From Candidatus Cloacimonadota bacterium (lineage in GTDB: Bacteria; Cloacimonadota; Cloacimonadia; Cloacimonadales; TCS61): DNA of 52,614 bases. Below the pieces are notes generated by a model. That model searched no databases, was not told the DNA's origin, and saw only the letters and a program-made list of their open reading frames with translations. Positions within the stretch are counted from its first letter, which is position 1. Each line of letters starts with the position of its first letter. Positions 29,107 through 37,131 of the stretch are shown here, piece after piece. The DNA is taken from the NCBI GenBank assembly GCA_030600585.1, contig JAUVLU010000017.1, positions 1 to 52,614 of the forward strand. Direction: 5' to 3'. The position numbers and the translations under genes were made by a program.

Positions 29107-29121
29107 AAAGAGAGAGAAAAT

Positions 29122-29271
29122 ATGGAGAGAAAATTTATTATCAAAAAAATTGTTTGGTTTCTAAGTATTAGTTTTATTTTTACTTACGGACTTGGAATTA
29201 TCATCCTAAAAAATGATGAATTGGCAAGATCACCTTTAAATCAAACTTTTCCAGTTTGTTCTGGCAATTAA
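29122..29271 (+). CDS. Possible small single-pass membrane protein
   Basis: A 49-residue open frame: basic start MERKFIIKKI, a membrane segment VWFLSISFIFTYGLGIIIL, then a short polar tail. The ribosome site is a purine-rich GAGAG run and not clearly placed. It follows directly after the hairpin cluster. It may be a real small protein or a remnant of a secreted-protein N-terminus. Confidence 0.35.
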   Translation: MERKFIIKKIVWFLSISFIFTYGLGIIILKNDELARSPLNQTFPVCSGN

Positions 29272-29301
29272 CCGTTAATCCTTCTAATTAGAAAAAATAA
29301 C

Positions 29302-29330
29302 TTGAATTAAAAAAGTCTTTTTGTTAAATT
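29302..29330 (+). promoter_or_regulatory. Candidate promoter of the beta-helix lipoprotein
   Basis: TTGAAT (29302-29307), a 17-base spacer and TAAATT (29325-29330), about 32 bases upstream of the GTG start. Confidence 0.35.
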
Positions 29331-29361
29331 AGAAACAATTAAATTTACGTTGGAGGTAAAA

Positions 29362-31620
29362 GTGAAAAAGATATTTCAAATATTAATGATACTATTTATC
29401 TTAGTGCTTGTTTCTTGTAATAATAATCCAATTGAGCCGGTTCAGGAAGTAGATGATCCTTATAATTTGCAAATAGAATTTATTGATGACGATGTTGTAG
29501 AATTGTCATGGGAAAGTAATGCAAACAATAACACATATATCATCTCAAGAAGTGTTGGTGAATTTGGATGGGATAGCGAATATCGTGAATTTGATGAAGA
29601 AACAACATCTTTACTTGATACTATTCCCACACAATCTTTTATAATTCACTCATATTATCTAAAAGAAGTATCGGAAGATACAGTAATTGGTGTATCTGAT
29701 ACTGTCGCATGGATATCTAATGATGTTTTCCCAACCAATTTTATTGTTGAACACATAAAGCAAGATAGCATTAAACTTACTTGGCAGGATAATTCAATTG
29801 GGGAATTGGCATACAGAATAGATAGAAAAATTGGAAATAACATCTGGGAAGAAAATCATCTTCTTTATATACCGAATCCTAATAATGGATATGGTTCTCT
29901 TGAAAATTGTGTAGATTACATTGAAACGGTTGAAGATACAATATTTTATCGAATTTGTATTTTAAATGGAAAATCCAGATCTATTTACAATGAAACTTCA
30001 ATTTTTACGAATATGTTGCCGCCTGATAATTTAGTTGCTACTCTTGAAGAAAATAATATTAGACTAAACTGGATAGAGAATTGCCAGATAGAAACCGGTT
30101 TTATAATTGAAAGGAAAAGTCATGGTGAAGAATATGGGGTGATTGACTTCGTAGGAGCGAATATTACTACCTGGTTAGATAATAATCTTGATCCTTCTCA
30201 CATTTATTACTATCGTGTAAAAATGTTCTCAGATGTATTTAGTTCAGATTATTCAAATACTGCAATTGGAAATGTTGACCATCAAGGATATTGGGTGCCG
30301 TTTGATTACCCTACAATTCAAGATGCAATTGATGTTCTCTATTATTCCGAAGAAGTAGTAATATTACCTGGAATTTATCACGAAAATATTCAAATCAACG
30401 ATAAATATCCCAATATAAATTCATTTTATTCTTTGACTGGAGAAGAACAATATATCGAACAAACCGTTATTGATGGTGGACAGAATGGAAGTGTATTTTC
30501 GTTTGTGAATTGTGATTCAGATATACCTTCAATTAATGGACTCACACTACAAAATGGTTCAGGTAATTATACTAATACTTCTAACGGTAGTTCGTATCAT
30601 TATTGTGGAGGAGGAATTTTATTAGAACATTCTAACCTAAACATTTATAATTTAGATATCAAAGATAATACTACTGAATATGGTGGCGGTATAGCATGTG
30701 TACAAAATAGCAATTGTTATATAAATAATACTGAAATAAATGAAAATAGAGCATATATAATAGGAGCTGGTATTTATTGCAATGAATCAGTATTAACTAT
30801 TTTGGAATCTTCAATCAATAATAATTTTACACCTTCAAATGGCAGTGGAATGTATTGCATTAATTCAACAATCAATATCTCAGATTCGAATATAAGTTCC
30901 AATAATTCTTGTTCATGTGGTGGAGGTTTTTATATTAAATTTTGTTCTATTGTATTAGAGAATTTAATGATATGCAATAATACAGCTGATTATGGTGGTG
31001 GAATTTATTTATATGGATCCAACTTTATTATGAGGAATTTGATTATTAATGGTAATGAAGCATTTGAAGGTGGGGGAGTTAAATTTGGCAATGTAGATGA
31101 ACATATTTTTGAAAATATTTTGCTGACTAATAATACTGCAGATTTTGGAGCAGCTATATTTGTATCAGGAGCAGATACAAATATCACAAACGTCACATTT
31201 TATGAAAATGAAGCAAATTCTGGTGGTGGAGCTATCTATGGAAGACATCATTCTGACACGGTTATCATGAATTCCATATTCTGGAATAATTCCCCTCAAG
31301 AGATCATGATAAGACCTGGTAATATGCCGAGTAGTGAAGGTTCTGTTACAATTCGCTATTCAGATATTGAAGGTGGTCTGGAAAATATTTCTTCTTTAGA
31401 TCCAAATAGTATCAACTGGTTAGAAGGAAATTTAGCTATAGATCCGCTCTTTCTAAATCCCGGAATTGATGACTTTCACTTGCAAACAAATTCACCATGT
31501 ATTGATGCAGGAAATCCTAATCGCGAATATTGTGATACCGATGGGACGAGAAATGATATGGGAACATATGGTGGACCAAATGCTGGTTCCTTCATAAATT
31601 ACCCATATGCAAAAAATTAA
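29362..31620 (+). CDS. Surface lipoprotein with Fn3 modules and right-handed beta-helix
   Basis: 752 residues from GTG 29362, five bases after GGAGG (29352-29356); the upstream TTG at 29350 overlaps that site and is unlikely. KKIFQILMILFILVLVSC is a lipoprotein signal with lipobox LVSC. Three Fn3-like modules follow (to about residue 310). Then PTIQDAIDVL...VVILPGIYHENI begins a DUF1565-like beta-helix with many GGGI turns (YHYCGGGILLEHS, TEYGGGIACVQNS, ADYGGGIYLYGS), ending in CIDAGNP...NDMGTYGGP. There is no sorting domain at the C-terminus, unlike the related protein at 49157, so surface attachment is by lipid. Substrate binding or adhesion is the likely role. Confidence 0.85.
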   Translation: MKKIFQILMILFILVLVSCNNNPIEPVQEVDDPYNLQIEFIDDDVVELSWESNANNNTYIISRSVGEFGWDSEYREFDEETTSLLDTIPTQSFIIHSYYLKEVSEDTVIGVSDTVAWISNDVFPTNFIVEHIKQDSIKLTWQDNSIGELAYRIDRKIGNNIWEENHLLYIPNPNNGYGSLENCVDYIETVEDTIFYRICILNGKSRSIYNETSIFTNMLPPDNLVATLEENNIRLNWIENCQIETGFIIERKSHGEEYGVIDFVGANITTWLDNNLDPSHIYYYRVKMFSDVFSSDYSNTAIGNVDHQGYWVPFDYPTIQDAIDVLYYSEEVVILPGIYHENIQINDKYPNINSFYSLTGEEQYIEQTVIDGGQNGSVFSFVNCDSDIPSINGLTLQNGSGNYTNTSNGSSYHYCGGGILLEHSNLNIYNLDIKDNTTEYGGGIACVQNSNCYINNTEINENRAYIIGAGIYCNESVLTILESSINNNFTPSNGSGMYCINSTINISDSNISSNNSCSCGGGFYIKFCSIVLENLMICNNTADYGGGIYLYGSNFIMRNLIINGNEAFEGGGVKFGNVDEHIFENILLTNNTADFGAAIFVSGADTNITNVTFYENEANSGGGAIYGRHHSDTVIMNSIFWNNSPQEIMIRPGNMPSSEGSVTIRYSDIEGGLENISSLDPNSINWLEGNLAIDPLFLNPGIDDFHLQTNSPCIDAGNPNREYCDTDGTRNDMGTYGGPNAGSFINYPYAKN

Positions 31621-31845
31621 GATTGATTGATAATAATTATTTCATGAAAGACAAGAAACTATCAATTATTGATAAGGTGTTTAGATTAAGTGGTTCCAAA
31701 ATTTATGGTACGATTGGCATGGATTTGCTGGTTAAAAAGATGTAATTCTCGATTTTGGAAATATGATTATGTATTTCAGAAAAGACTAATAATGATATTA
31801 AAAGTAAAAAGAAATTTTGAAATTAGAAATTGTTTAAAATAGTAC
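31621..31845. other. Intergenic region without a supported gene
   Basis: A 33-codon frame at 31644-31745 (MKDKKLSIIDKVFRLSG...) has no ribosome site and is not supported. Nothing else is seen before the hairpin array begins at 31846. Confidence 0.4.
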
Positions 31846-31968
31846 ATCGACGTTGTACGTCGATTAAAGAAAGGACGTTGTACGTCGATTGAGTAACGAC
31901 TTTACAAGTCGATTGAGTAACGATGTTGAGTATTGATTTAAGAAACGACGTTCAACGTCGTTGTACGA
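31846..31968. repeat. REP-like hairpin array upstream of the RAYT gene
   Basis: Hairpins in series: 31846-31864 (ATCGACGT tgt ACGTCGAT), 31874-31886 (GACGT tgt ACGTC), 31897-31911 (CGACTT tac AAGTCG), a decayed one at 31921-31935, and 31946-31960 (CGACGTT c AACGTCG). They are separated by the common spacer GATTGAGTAA. Bases 31898-31968 recur as a direct repeat at 32623-32693, on the other side of the transposase gene. Confidence 0.88.
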
Positions 31969-32025
31969 AGAAAAAAATAAATAACGTGCTGCAATTCTAC
32001 AGGAATTGTATAAGATTAAAAAAAT

Positions 32026-32610
32026 ATGAAAGATGAATATAAAGATTTTTGGAAAAAAAACTTACCCCATATACAACCGGAAGGTATTCCGTTATTTGTG
32101 AATTATAACTTGAAATTAGATTTGCCGGACGATTTAAAACAAATTATTAGTAAAAGAAAATCTTCTTCTAAATTAGATATGAATGATTTCATCGCATTTG
32201 ATCAAGTATATGATAATTATAAAAGTAAAATGAATTATCTCATTTTACCTGAAATTGCTCAAATGGTTTTTAATTCATTATTGTTTCTGAAAAAGTATGC
32301 AGAATTGCATACATTTACAATAATGCCCAATCATATTCATTTATTAATGACTATAAAATCAAAACACTCATTATCTTACATAATGCAGAATCATAAAAGG
32401 TTCACTTCCAGAAATGCTAACATAATTTTAAACAGAAACGGACAATTTTGGCATTATGAATATTATGATCATTACATTAGGAATGATAATGAATTTTATT
32501 CTATTGTGTGGTATATAATAAATAATCCGGTAAAAGCAAATCTTGTTACAGATTGGAAACAATGGAAATATACTTGGATTAATAATGATATTTTAAATGA
32601 AATTGAATAA
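32026..32610 (+). CDS. REP-associated tyrosine transposase (RAYT, Y1/HUH family)
   Basis: 194 residues, full length for the family. The N-terminus has the RAYT opening (LPHIQPEGIPLFVNYNLKLDLP), the HUH metal site is MPNHIHLLM (His103, His105), and the C-terminal part reads YDHYIRNDNEF..IVWYIINNPVKANLV, where the tyrosine of WYIINNP (Tyr163) is a candidate nucleophile. RAYTs are domesticated single-strand transposases that act on REP palindromes. Here the gene lies between two copies of a 71 bp hairpin array, exactly the context expected. There is no clear ribosome site before ATG 32026, so expression may be low. All key residues are intact. Confidence 0.92.
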   Translation: MKDEYKDFWKKNLPHIQPEGIPLFVNYNLKLDLPDDLKQIISKRKSSSKLDMNDFIAFDQVYDNYKSKMNYLILPEIAQMVFNSLLFLKKYAELHTFTIMPNHIHLLMTIKSKHSLSYIMQNHKRFTSRNANIILNRNGQFWHYEYYDHYIRNDNEFYSIVWYIINNPVKANLVTDWKQWKYTWINNDILNEIE

Positions 32611-32622
32611 TAAAAGTACATT

Positions 32623-32693
32623 GACTTTACAAGTCGATTAAGTAAAGATGTTTTATATTAATTTAAGAAACGACGTTCAACGTCGTTGTACGA
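32623..32693. repeat. Downstream copy of the RAYT hairpin array
   Basis: This is a 71-base direct repeat of 31898-31968. It has hairpins 32623-32635 (GACTT tac AAGTC) and 32671-32685 (CGACGTT c AACGTCG). It ends 18 bases before the glycoside hydrolase start, so it forms most of that gene's leader. Confidence 0.88.
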
Positions 32694-32711
32694 GGAAAGA
32701 GAGAAATAATT

Positions 32712-35318
32712 ATGAATAGTAAACTAATTTTCATCATTACATTTAGTGTATTCCTGTTTTCAACCCTTTCATCCTCCGAACCTGCATATATCACACTCGA
32801 AGCAGAAAATCCCATCTTCCAAAAAGGCTCACAGGGAAAAGATGAAAAACCTGCTGCATCGGGTGGAGAAGTTCTGGGCTGTGAATTCGGATCGCTTGCC
32901 GGTCATTACGCAGAGTATGAATTTGAATTAGAAGAAAACTTAACTTCCACTTATATTTCAATTCGATATGCACGGGCTTTAAATGGAAAATGCTGGCTGG
33001 ATGTTACTCTTGACGGCGAATTTGCAGGAAGGTTGAGATACTCCAATACCGGTGGCTGGGGAAATATAGAACAGGATTATAAATGGTCATCGCTTTATAT
33101 TCCAAAATTAGAAGCAGGAAAACATCTATTAAGACTGACCGTTATAAATCTTGGTACAAATATAACTTTTCCGAAAATACCAATTCCACCTTCTCCGGTT
33201 CTCGATCTTATCGGAAACCGAAATGATAAGAACTGCGTTGGTCACGGCAAAAATGTAGCTCTTTATACCGGTATTCCTTCCAAATTTTATTATGCAACTC
33301 ACAAACTTGGAGACATCTTCGATATCGTTGATGGAACGACTCTCAACTGGTTTCCGGACCACGTTCTTGTAACTCCAGATGTGAATTTGGGTTCAACCCT
33401 AAATCTGAATATAGATCAGATAATAATCTCCAAAGAACAAAAAGAACAATTTACAAAACAAAAACAAAAGATCAGGCTGACAGAGCAACGACAGGTTTGC
33501 GTAACCAAAGATGATGTGGTAATTTCTGTGGTTCATCTTTTTAATCCGACTCCAAATCCGATCATCAAAACTATAGAAATTGCCGGAGATTGCACCAAAT
33601 CGAAGGATTGGCGCGAAAAAGCAGGCGGAGAGAAAATTACTCAACAAAAAGATAATATCATCATCCTGAAAGATAAAAATGTTTTCCCTAATATCCTCGA
33701 TGACGGGTTGACAATGGCAATAGGTGGAAACCTTGAACCGGATGAAATGACTTGCGAACCAGCAGGAACCTATCTCTTGAAATACAAAGTTGATATTCCT
33801 CCGTACACTTCCAAAAAATTTGTCTTTGCCTGTGCCATCGATCCTGATGAACAAACTGCTCTGGAAAATCTGCAAACCGTTTTAGAACAGGATGATCCGA
33901 TTGCTCTGAACAGAACAGACTGGCAGAACTTTTTCCGAAATGATGTTCCTCATTTTTCCTGTTCGGATAAAGGTTTGGAGGAACTTTACGGATTTCGCTG
34001 GTTCCTGCTTAAATTCTCTACAGCAGGCGGTGATCTGGGTTTCTTCAAATATTCGGTCGTGATGGAAGGCAGACAGGCATATCAAACTTATTGCTGTTAC
34101 AGTGCACCTTTTATGGCTCTGGATATGAATTGGGCAACCGATCCGCAAATCGGATTTGGGCACATTGCCAATATGCTTCATTCCGCTTATGAAGATGGAC
34201 GCTTTCCGTGGTACACTTCTCCACGCACAAATCGCGTGACACTGCATCATAAATCCAAAACCGGACTTTCGCTTCTTCCGTACACTGCTTGGAAACATTA
34301 TCTTATTCACGGAAATAAAGAGATGCTCTCAGAAATATATCCGGGTATGAAGAAGAATATCGAATGGTGGATAACCGATCGTGATGCGGATGGAAATGGT
34401 TTATTTGTAATCGATCATCAACTTGAAACCGGAATGGACGACCTTTCCCGCTTTGATGATAACAATCTAACCTTGCGATATGATGCTATTGATGCAACGA
34501 GTTACGCTTATGCAAATATGCTGGCTGTTTCCAATATGGCTCGTGTTCTTGGGAAAAATGATGATGAAGAGTTCTTCAAAGATTATGCGGAAAAAACAAA
34601 GAATGCTGTGAATTCACTGCTCTGGAATGCAAAAGATAAAAGTTATCGGGACAGGCATCCCGATTCAAAAGAGCTTTCCAAAACAATGTGCATCACAACT
34701 TTCTATCCGTTCTTTGCAGGAATCGGAACCAAGCAAAATCTCGATGTATTTAGGAAGCACCTTCTTAATCCCGATCAATTCCGGCTTCCGTATCCTGTGC
34801 CTGCACTTCCCAAAGATGATCCGAATTTTGATCCGACAGGATTCTGGGAAGGACCTTCCTGGCCTGCTGCCACTTCGCATATTTTGGAAGCTTTCGCAAC
34901 TTCTTCCAAAACTTTCGAACGTTCCCTGCTTCCCGATGCAGCCGAACTTATCAAACTTGCTGCCGATAAACATCTTCAACCGCGTGCGGATTTTTTTGAG
35001 CGATACAATCCGATTACCGGAGAACCGCTTAGTCATTTTCGTGATTATATGCATTCCTGGTGGATAGATATTATCATCCGTCATATTGCCGGCTTTGAAC
35101 CGCAAGAAGATGGTCGTATCAAGCTCGATCCGCTTCCGATGGTGTTGGATTATTTTCTGTTGGAAAATGTAAATTATCAGGGTAGGAATATTATTGTCGT
35201 TTGGCAGTCTCCGGATAAACCGAAACAATATGAGAATTATCCATTGGGTTATTCGGTTTATGTTGACGGAAAAGTTATTCATAATGATGAGAAGCTTGAA
35301 AGATGGGTGGAAGAATGA
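32712..35318 (+). CDS. Secreted GH63/MGH1-like glycoside hydrolase with N-terminal CBM
   Basis: 868 residues; signal peptide to about residue 22. A CBM6/35-like domain starts ITLEAENP and contains GHYAEYEFEL and AGKHLLRLTV (23-150). A beta-rich linker domain follows, then an (alpha/alpha)6 catalytic domain from about 410. The catalytic-acid loop reads ETGMDDLSRFDDN (Asp576/Asp577), the family motif is FWEGPSWPA, and the general-base candidate is Glu763 in ERYNPITG. These match GH63-type enzymes acting on alpha-glucosides, mannosylglycerate or related sugars; the substrate is open. Codon use is richer in G+C than in neighbours. It belongs with galK and a second hydrolase just downstream. It has no sorting domain, so a periplasmic location is likely. 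Confidence 0.85.
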   Translation: MNSKLIFIITFSVFLFSTLSSSEPAYITLEAENPIFQKGSQGKDEKPAASGGEVLGCEFGSLAGHYAEYEFELEENLTSTYISIRYARALNGKCWLDVTLDGEFAGRLRYSNTGGWGNIEQDYKWSSLYIPKLEAGKHLLRLTVINLGTNITFPKIPIPPSPVLDLIGNRNDKNCVGHGKNVALYTGIPSKFYYATHKLGDIFDIVDGTTLNWFPDHVLVTPDVNLGSTLNLNIDQIIISKEQKEQFTKQKQKIRLTEQRQVCVTKDDVVISVVHLFNPTPNPIIKTIEIAGDCTKSKDWREKAGGEKITQQKDNIIILKDKNVFPNILDDGLTMAIGGNLEPDEMTCEPAGTYLLKYKVDIPPYTSKKFVFACAIDPDEQTALENLQTVLEQDDPIALNRTDWQNFFRNDVPHFSCSDKGLEELYGFRWFLLKFSTAGGDLGFFKYSVVMEGRQAYQTYCCYSAPFMALDMNWATDPQIGFGHIANMLHSAYEDGRFPWYTSPRTNRVTLHHKSKTGLSLLPYTAWKHYLIHGNKEMLSEIYPGMKKNIEWWITDRDADGNGLFVIDHQLETGMDDLSRFDDNNLTLRYDAIDATSYAYANMLAVSNMARVLGKNDDEEFFKDYAEKTKNAVNSLLWNAKDKSYRDRHPDSKELSKTMCITTFYPFFAGIGTKQNLDVFRKHLLNPDQFRLPYPVPALPKDDPNFDPTGFWEGPSWPAATSHILEAFATSSKTFERSLLPDAAELIKLAADKHLQPRADFFERYNPITGEPLSHFRDYMHSWWIDIIIRHIAGFEPQEDGRIKLDPLPMVLDYFLLENVNYQGRNIIVVWQSPDKPKQYENYPLGYSVYVDGKVIHNDEKLERWVEE

Positions 35319-35728
35319 AAAACATCGGAATGTTCAGCTTGCTGATCTTCCGATTGTTGTATCGAAAACTCTCAACATTCCGAAGATTTGGCAAGCCAAA
35401 ACATTCGGAAGTTAGATTGTACTTTCATAGGAGTTCAGAGGAGTGTAGCGAAACTGGACTTGAGTTGGTTGGCAATATTTCATTCTTGTATCCAAGCCCT
35501 AGCTTGGATACACATAGATTACTATAAATATGGAAAAGGTTACCAAGCTGGGGCTTGGTAACCAGAATATCAATGTTTTTAAGGCAAGGCATTAGAGACA
35601 ACTTAACACAAGACCTTCGGCTTGTGCCAAGTCTCGACTGAAACTTGTCCTAAGTTCCACAGGAATCTTGGGATAAGTTGGACAGAAAGAAAGATAACCG
35701 TTTCTAACGGTTTATAAAATGAGATAAT
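35319..35728. repeat. Repeat-filled space upstream of galK
   Basis: No gene is seen. It contains an inverted repeat of TCGGAATGTT/AACATTCCGA around 35324-35383, hairpin 35488-35511 (GTATCCAAG/CTTGGATAC), hairpin 35538-35563 (GGTTACCAAG/CTTGGTAACC), and then copy 1 of a ~157 bp element (35554-35713) that is repeated upstream of the next hydrolase gene. Confidence 0.75.
35554..35713. repeat. Long intergenic element, copy 1 (upstream of galK)
   Basis: The best-matching core runs 35603-35695 and is nearly identical to 36997-37089. Inside it are a hairpin CACAAG...CTTGTG and a longer one pairing AACTTGTCC...TTCC with GGAA...GGGATAAGTT, then a final ACCGTTTCTAACGGTTT hairpin 15 bases before galK. 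Confidence 0.85.
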
Positions 35729-36898
35729 ATGAAAAAAGAAAACTTGATAAAGCAGTACAAAGCAATCTATAAGAAAGCTCCAACTCATATCATTCGCGCA
35801 CCGGGAAGAATAAACCTCATCGGCGAGCATACAGACTACAACGGCGGATTCGTGCTTCCCATTGCAATTGACAGTTACACAAATATGCTCGTATCCAAAA
35901 ACGATGATAAAAAAGTACGACTCTACGACCTGAAATACAACGAAAACGATGAGTTTCATTTAGACAATATTAAGCCATTAAAACAAAAAAAATGGAGCAA
36001 CTATCAATGTGGAATAGCAAAAGTTCTTCTCGATGCAGGATATAAAATCGGTGGGTTGGATATTCTGATCTTTAGCGAAGTTCCCGAAGGTGCAGGACTT
36101 TCATCTTCTGCTTCGATAGAAATTGCAACTCTTCTTTCCTTCAAAGAATTATACGATTTGGAGATCAAACCGCTTGAAATGATCAAACTTGCCCGAAAAG
36201 CAGAAAACAATTTCGTGGGTGTGGAATGCGGGATAATGGATCAATTTGCTTCCCTGCTTTCCAAAGAAGGCAATGCACTTTTTATTGATTGCAGAAGTTT
36301 GAAATATAAATATGTTACATTGTCATTTATGGGATATTCATTTTTTGTATGTAATTCGATGGTGAAAAGAGAACTGGTAGAATCTTCCTATAATAAAAGA
36401 AGAAAAGACTGCAAATATGCTTTGAGAGCATTTCACAAAATCCTACCGAGAATTGGAGCTTTGCGGGATATTTCTATTGAGGACTTTATGAAATATGGTG
36501 GACTTCTCTCGAAAAAATCAAGAAGAAGAGTCGAGCATATTGTTTATGAGAACGAGAGAGTAAAACAAGCAGTCGAAGTTCTGAAAAATAGAAATGCAAA
36601 AGCTTTTGGTGAGTTGATGTATCAGTCTCATTTAAGTTTGAAAGAGCTTTATGAAGTCAGCACCGAAGAACTTGACCTGCTGGTAGAAATTGGAAAGGAT
36701 GAACCGGGAGTTCTGGGTGCAAGACTGACTGGAGCCGGTTTTGGTGGATGTGTGATCTATTTGGTAAAAGATTCTTGCGTAGAAAAATTGAAAGAAAAAA
36801 TATTGGATGTGTATAGTAAAAAAACAGGACTTGTTCCGCAGTTTTATGAAGTTGTTCCATCGAAAGGAGCGTATGCGGAACTGAATGGAAACCGCTAA
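35729..36898 (+). CDS. galK: Galactokinase
   Basis: 389 residues, the usual length. The galactokinase signature GRINLIGEHTDYNGG is at 26-40, the GHMP ATP-binding motif GAGLSSSAS at 121-129, VECGIMDQFASL carries the catalytic aspartate, and the third GHMP motif is GARLTGAGFGGCVIYL. The enzyme phosphorylates alpha-galactose with ATP in the cytosol, the entry step of the Leloir pathway. No galT or galE is present in the window. It is flanked by two GH63-like hydrolases, so galactose may come from their products. A ribosome site is weak (GAG before ATAATATG), and the leader is a repeat element. Confidence 0.95.
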   Translation: MKKENLIKQYKAIYKKAPTHIIRAPGRINLIGEHTDYNGGFVLPIAIDSYTNMLVSKNDDKKVRLYDLKYNENDEFHLDNIKPLKQKKWSNYQCGIAKVLLDAGYKIGGLDILIFSEVPEGAGLSSSASIEIATLLSFKELYDLEIKPLEMIKLARKAENNFVGVECGIMDQFASLLSKEGNALFIDCRSLKYKYVTLSFMGYSFFVCNSMVKRELVESSYNKRRKDCKYALRAFHKILPRIGALRDISIEDFMKYGGLLSKKSRRRVEHIVYENERVKQAVEVLKNRNAKAFGELMYQSHLSLKELYEVSTEELDLLVEIGKDEPGVLGARLTGAGFGGCVIYLVKDSCVEKLKEKILDVYSKKTGLVPQFYEVVPSKGAYAELNGNR

Positions 36899-36899
36899 T

Positions 36900-36964
36900 A
36901 TTCTGGTTACCAAGCCAGTCTCCGTAAACTATGCCCCGACAGGCTGAGGCTTGGTAACCAGAAT
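36900..36964. repeat. 17 bp inverted repeat after galK
   Basis: Perfect arms ATTCTGGTTACCAAGCC (36900-36916) and GGCTTGGTAACCAGAAT (36948-36964) enclose 31 bases. It is a member of the ACCAAGC family seen at 1023, 35538 and 42078. Confidence 0.88.
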
Positions 36965-37107
36965 ACAGCGCTTTTATGGCAAGATATAGGAAACGACTTA
37001 ACACAAGACCTTTGGCTTGTGCCAAGTCTCGACTGAAACTTGTCCTAAATTCCGCAGGAATCTTGGGATAAGTTGGACAGAAAGAAAGGTAACCGTTTCA
37101 ATGGTTT
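36951..37107. repeat. Long intergenic element, copy 2 (upstream of the second hydrolase)
   Basis: The direct repeat partner of 35554-35713, with the same order of hairpins and the terminal ACCGTTTCAATGGTTT variant. It ends 24 bases before the start at 37132. Confidence 0.85.
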
Positions 37108-37131
37108 CCAGATAATCAATAAAGGAGAATA

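Noticed and set aside
31644-31745. 33-codon open frame before the RAYT array
   Set aside because: There is no ribosome site, the composition is not distinctive, and it lies in decaying intergenic sequence.
31846-31968. CRISPR-like array
   Set aside because: Repeats are hairpins with common spacers and variable stems, the reverse of a CRISPR; there are no cas genes.
33399-33875. Long minus-strand open frame within the secreted hydrolase
   Set aside because: It is a shadow of the plus-strand gene, which has a signal peptide and catalytic motifs; the minus-strand translation has no family resemblance.
34665-35282. 205-codon minus-strand frame in the same hydrolase
   Set aside because: It lies opposite the conserved C-terminal catalytic motifs and has no ribosome site.
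35603-35959. Minus-strand frame across the galK start
   Set aside because: It mixes repeat sequence with antisense galK and is not a plausible gene.
36657-37025. 122-codon minus-strand frame over the galK end and repeat
   Set aside because: It is antisense to galK and to the palindrome, with no coding signal of its own.
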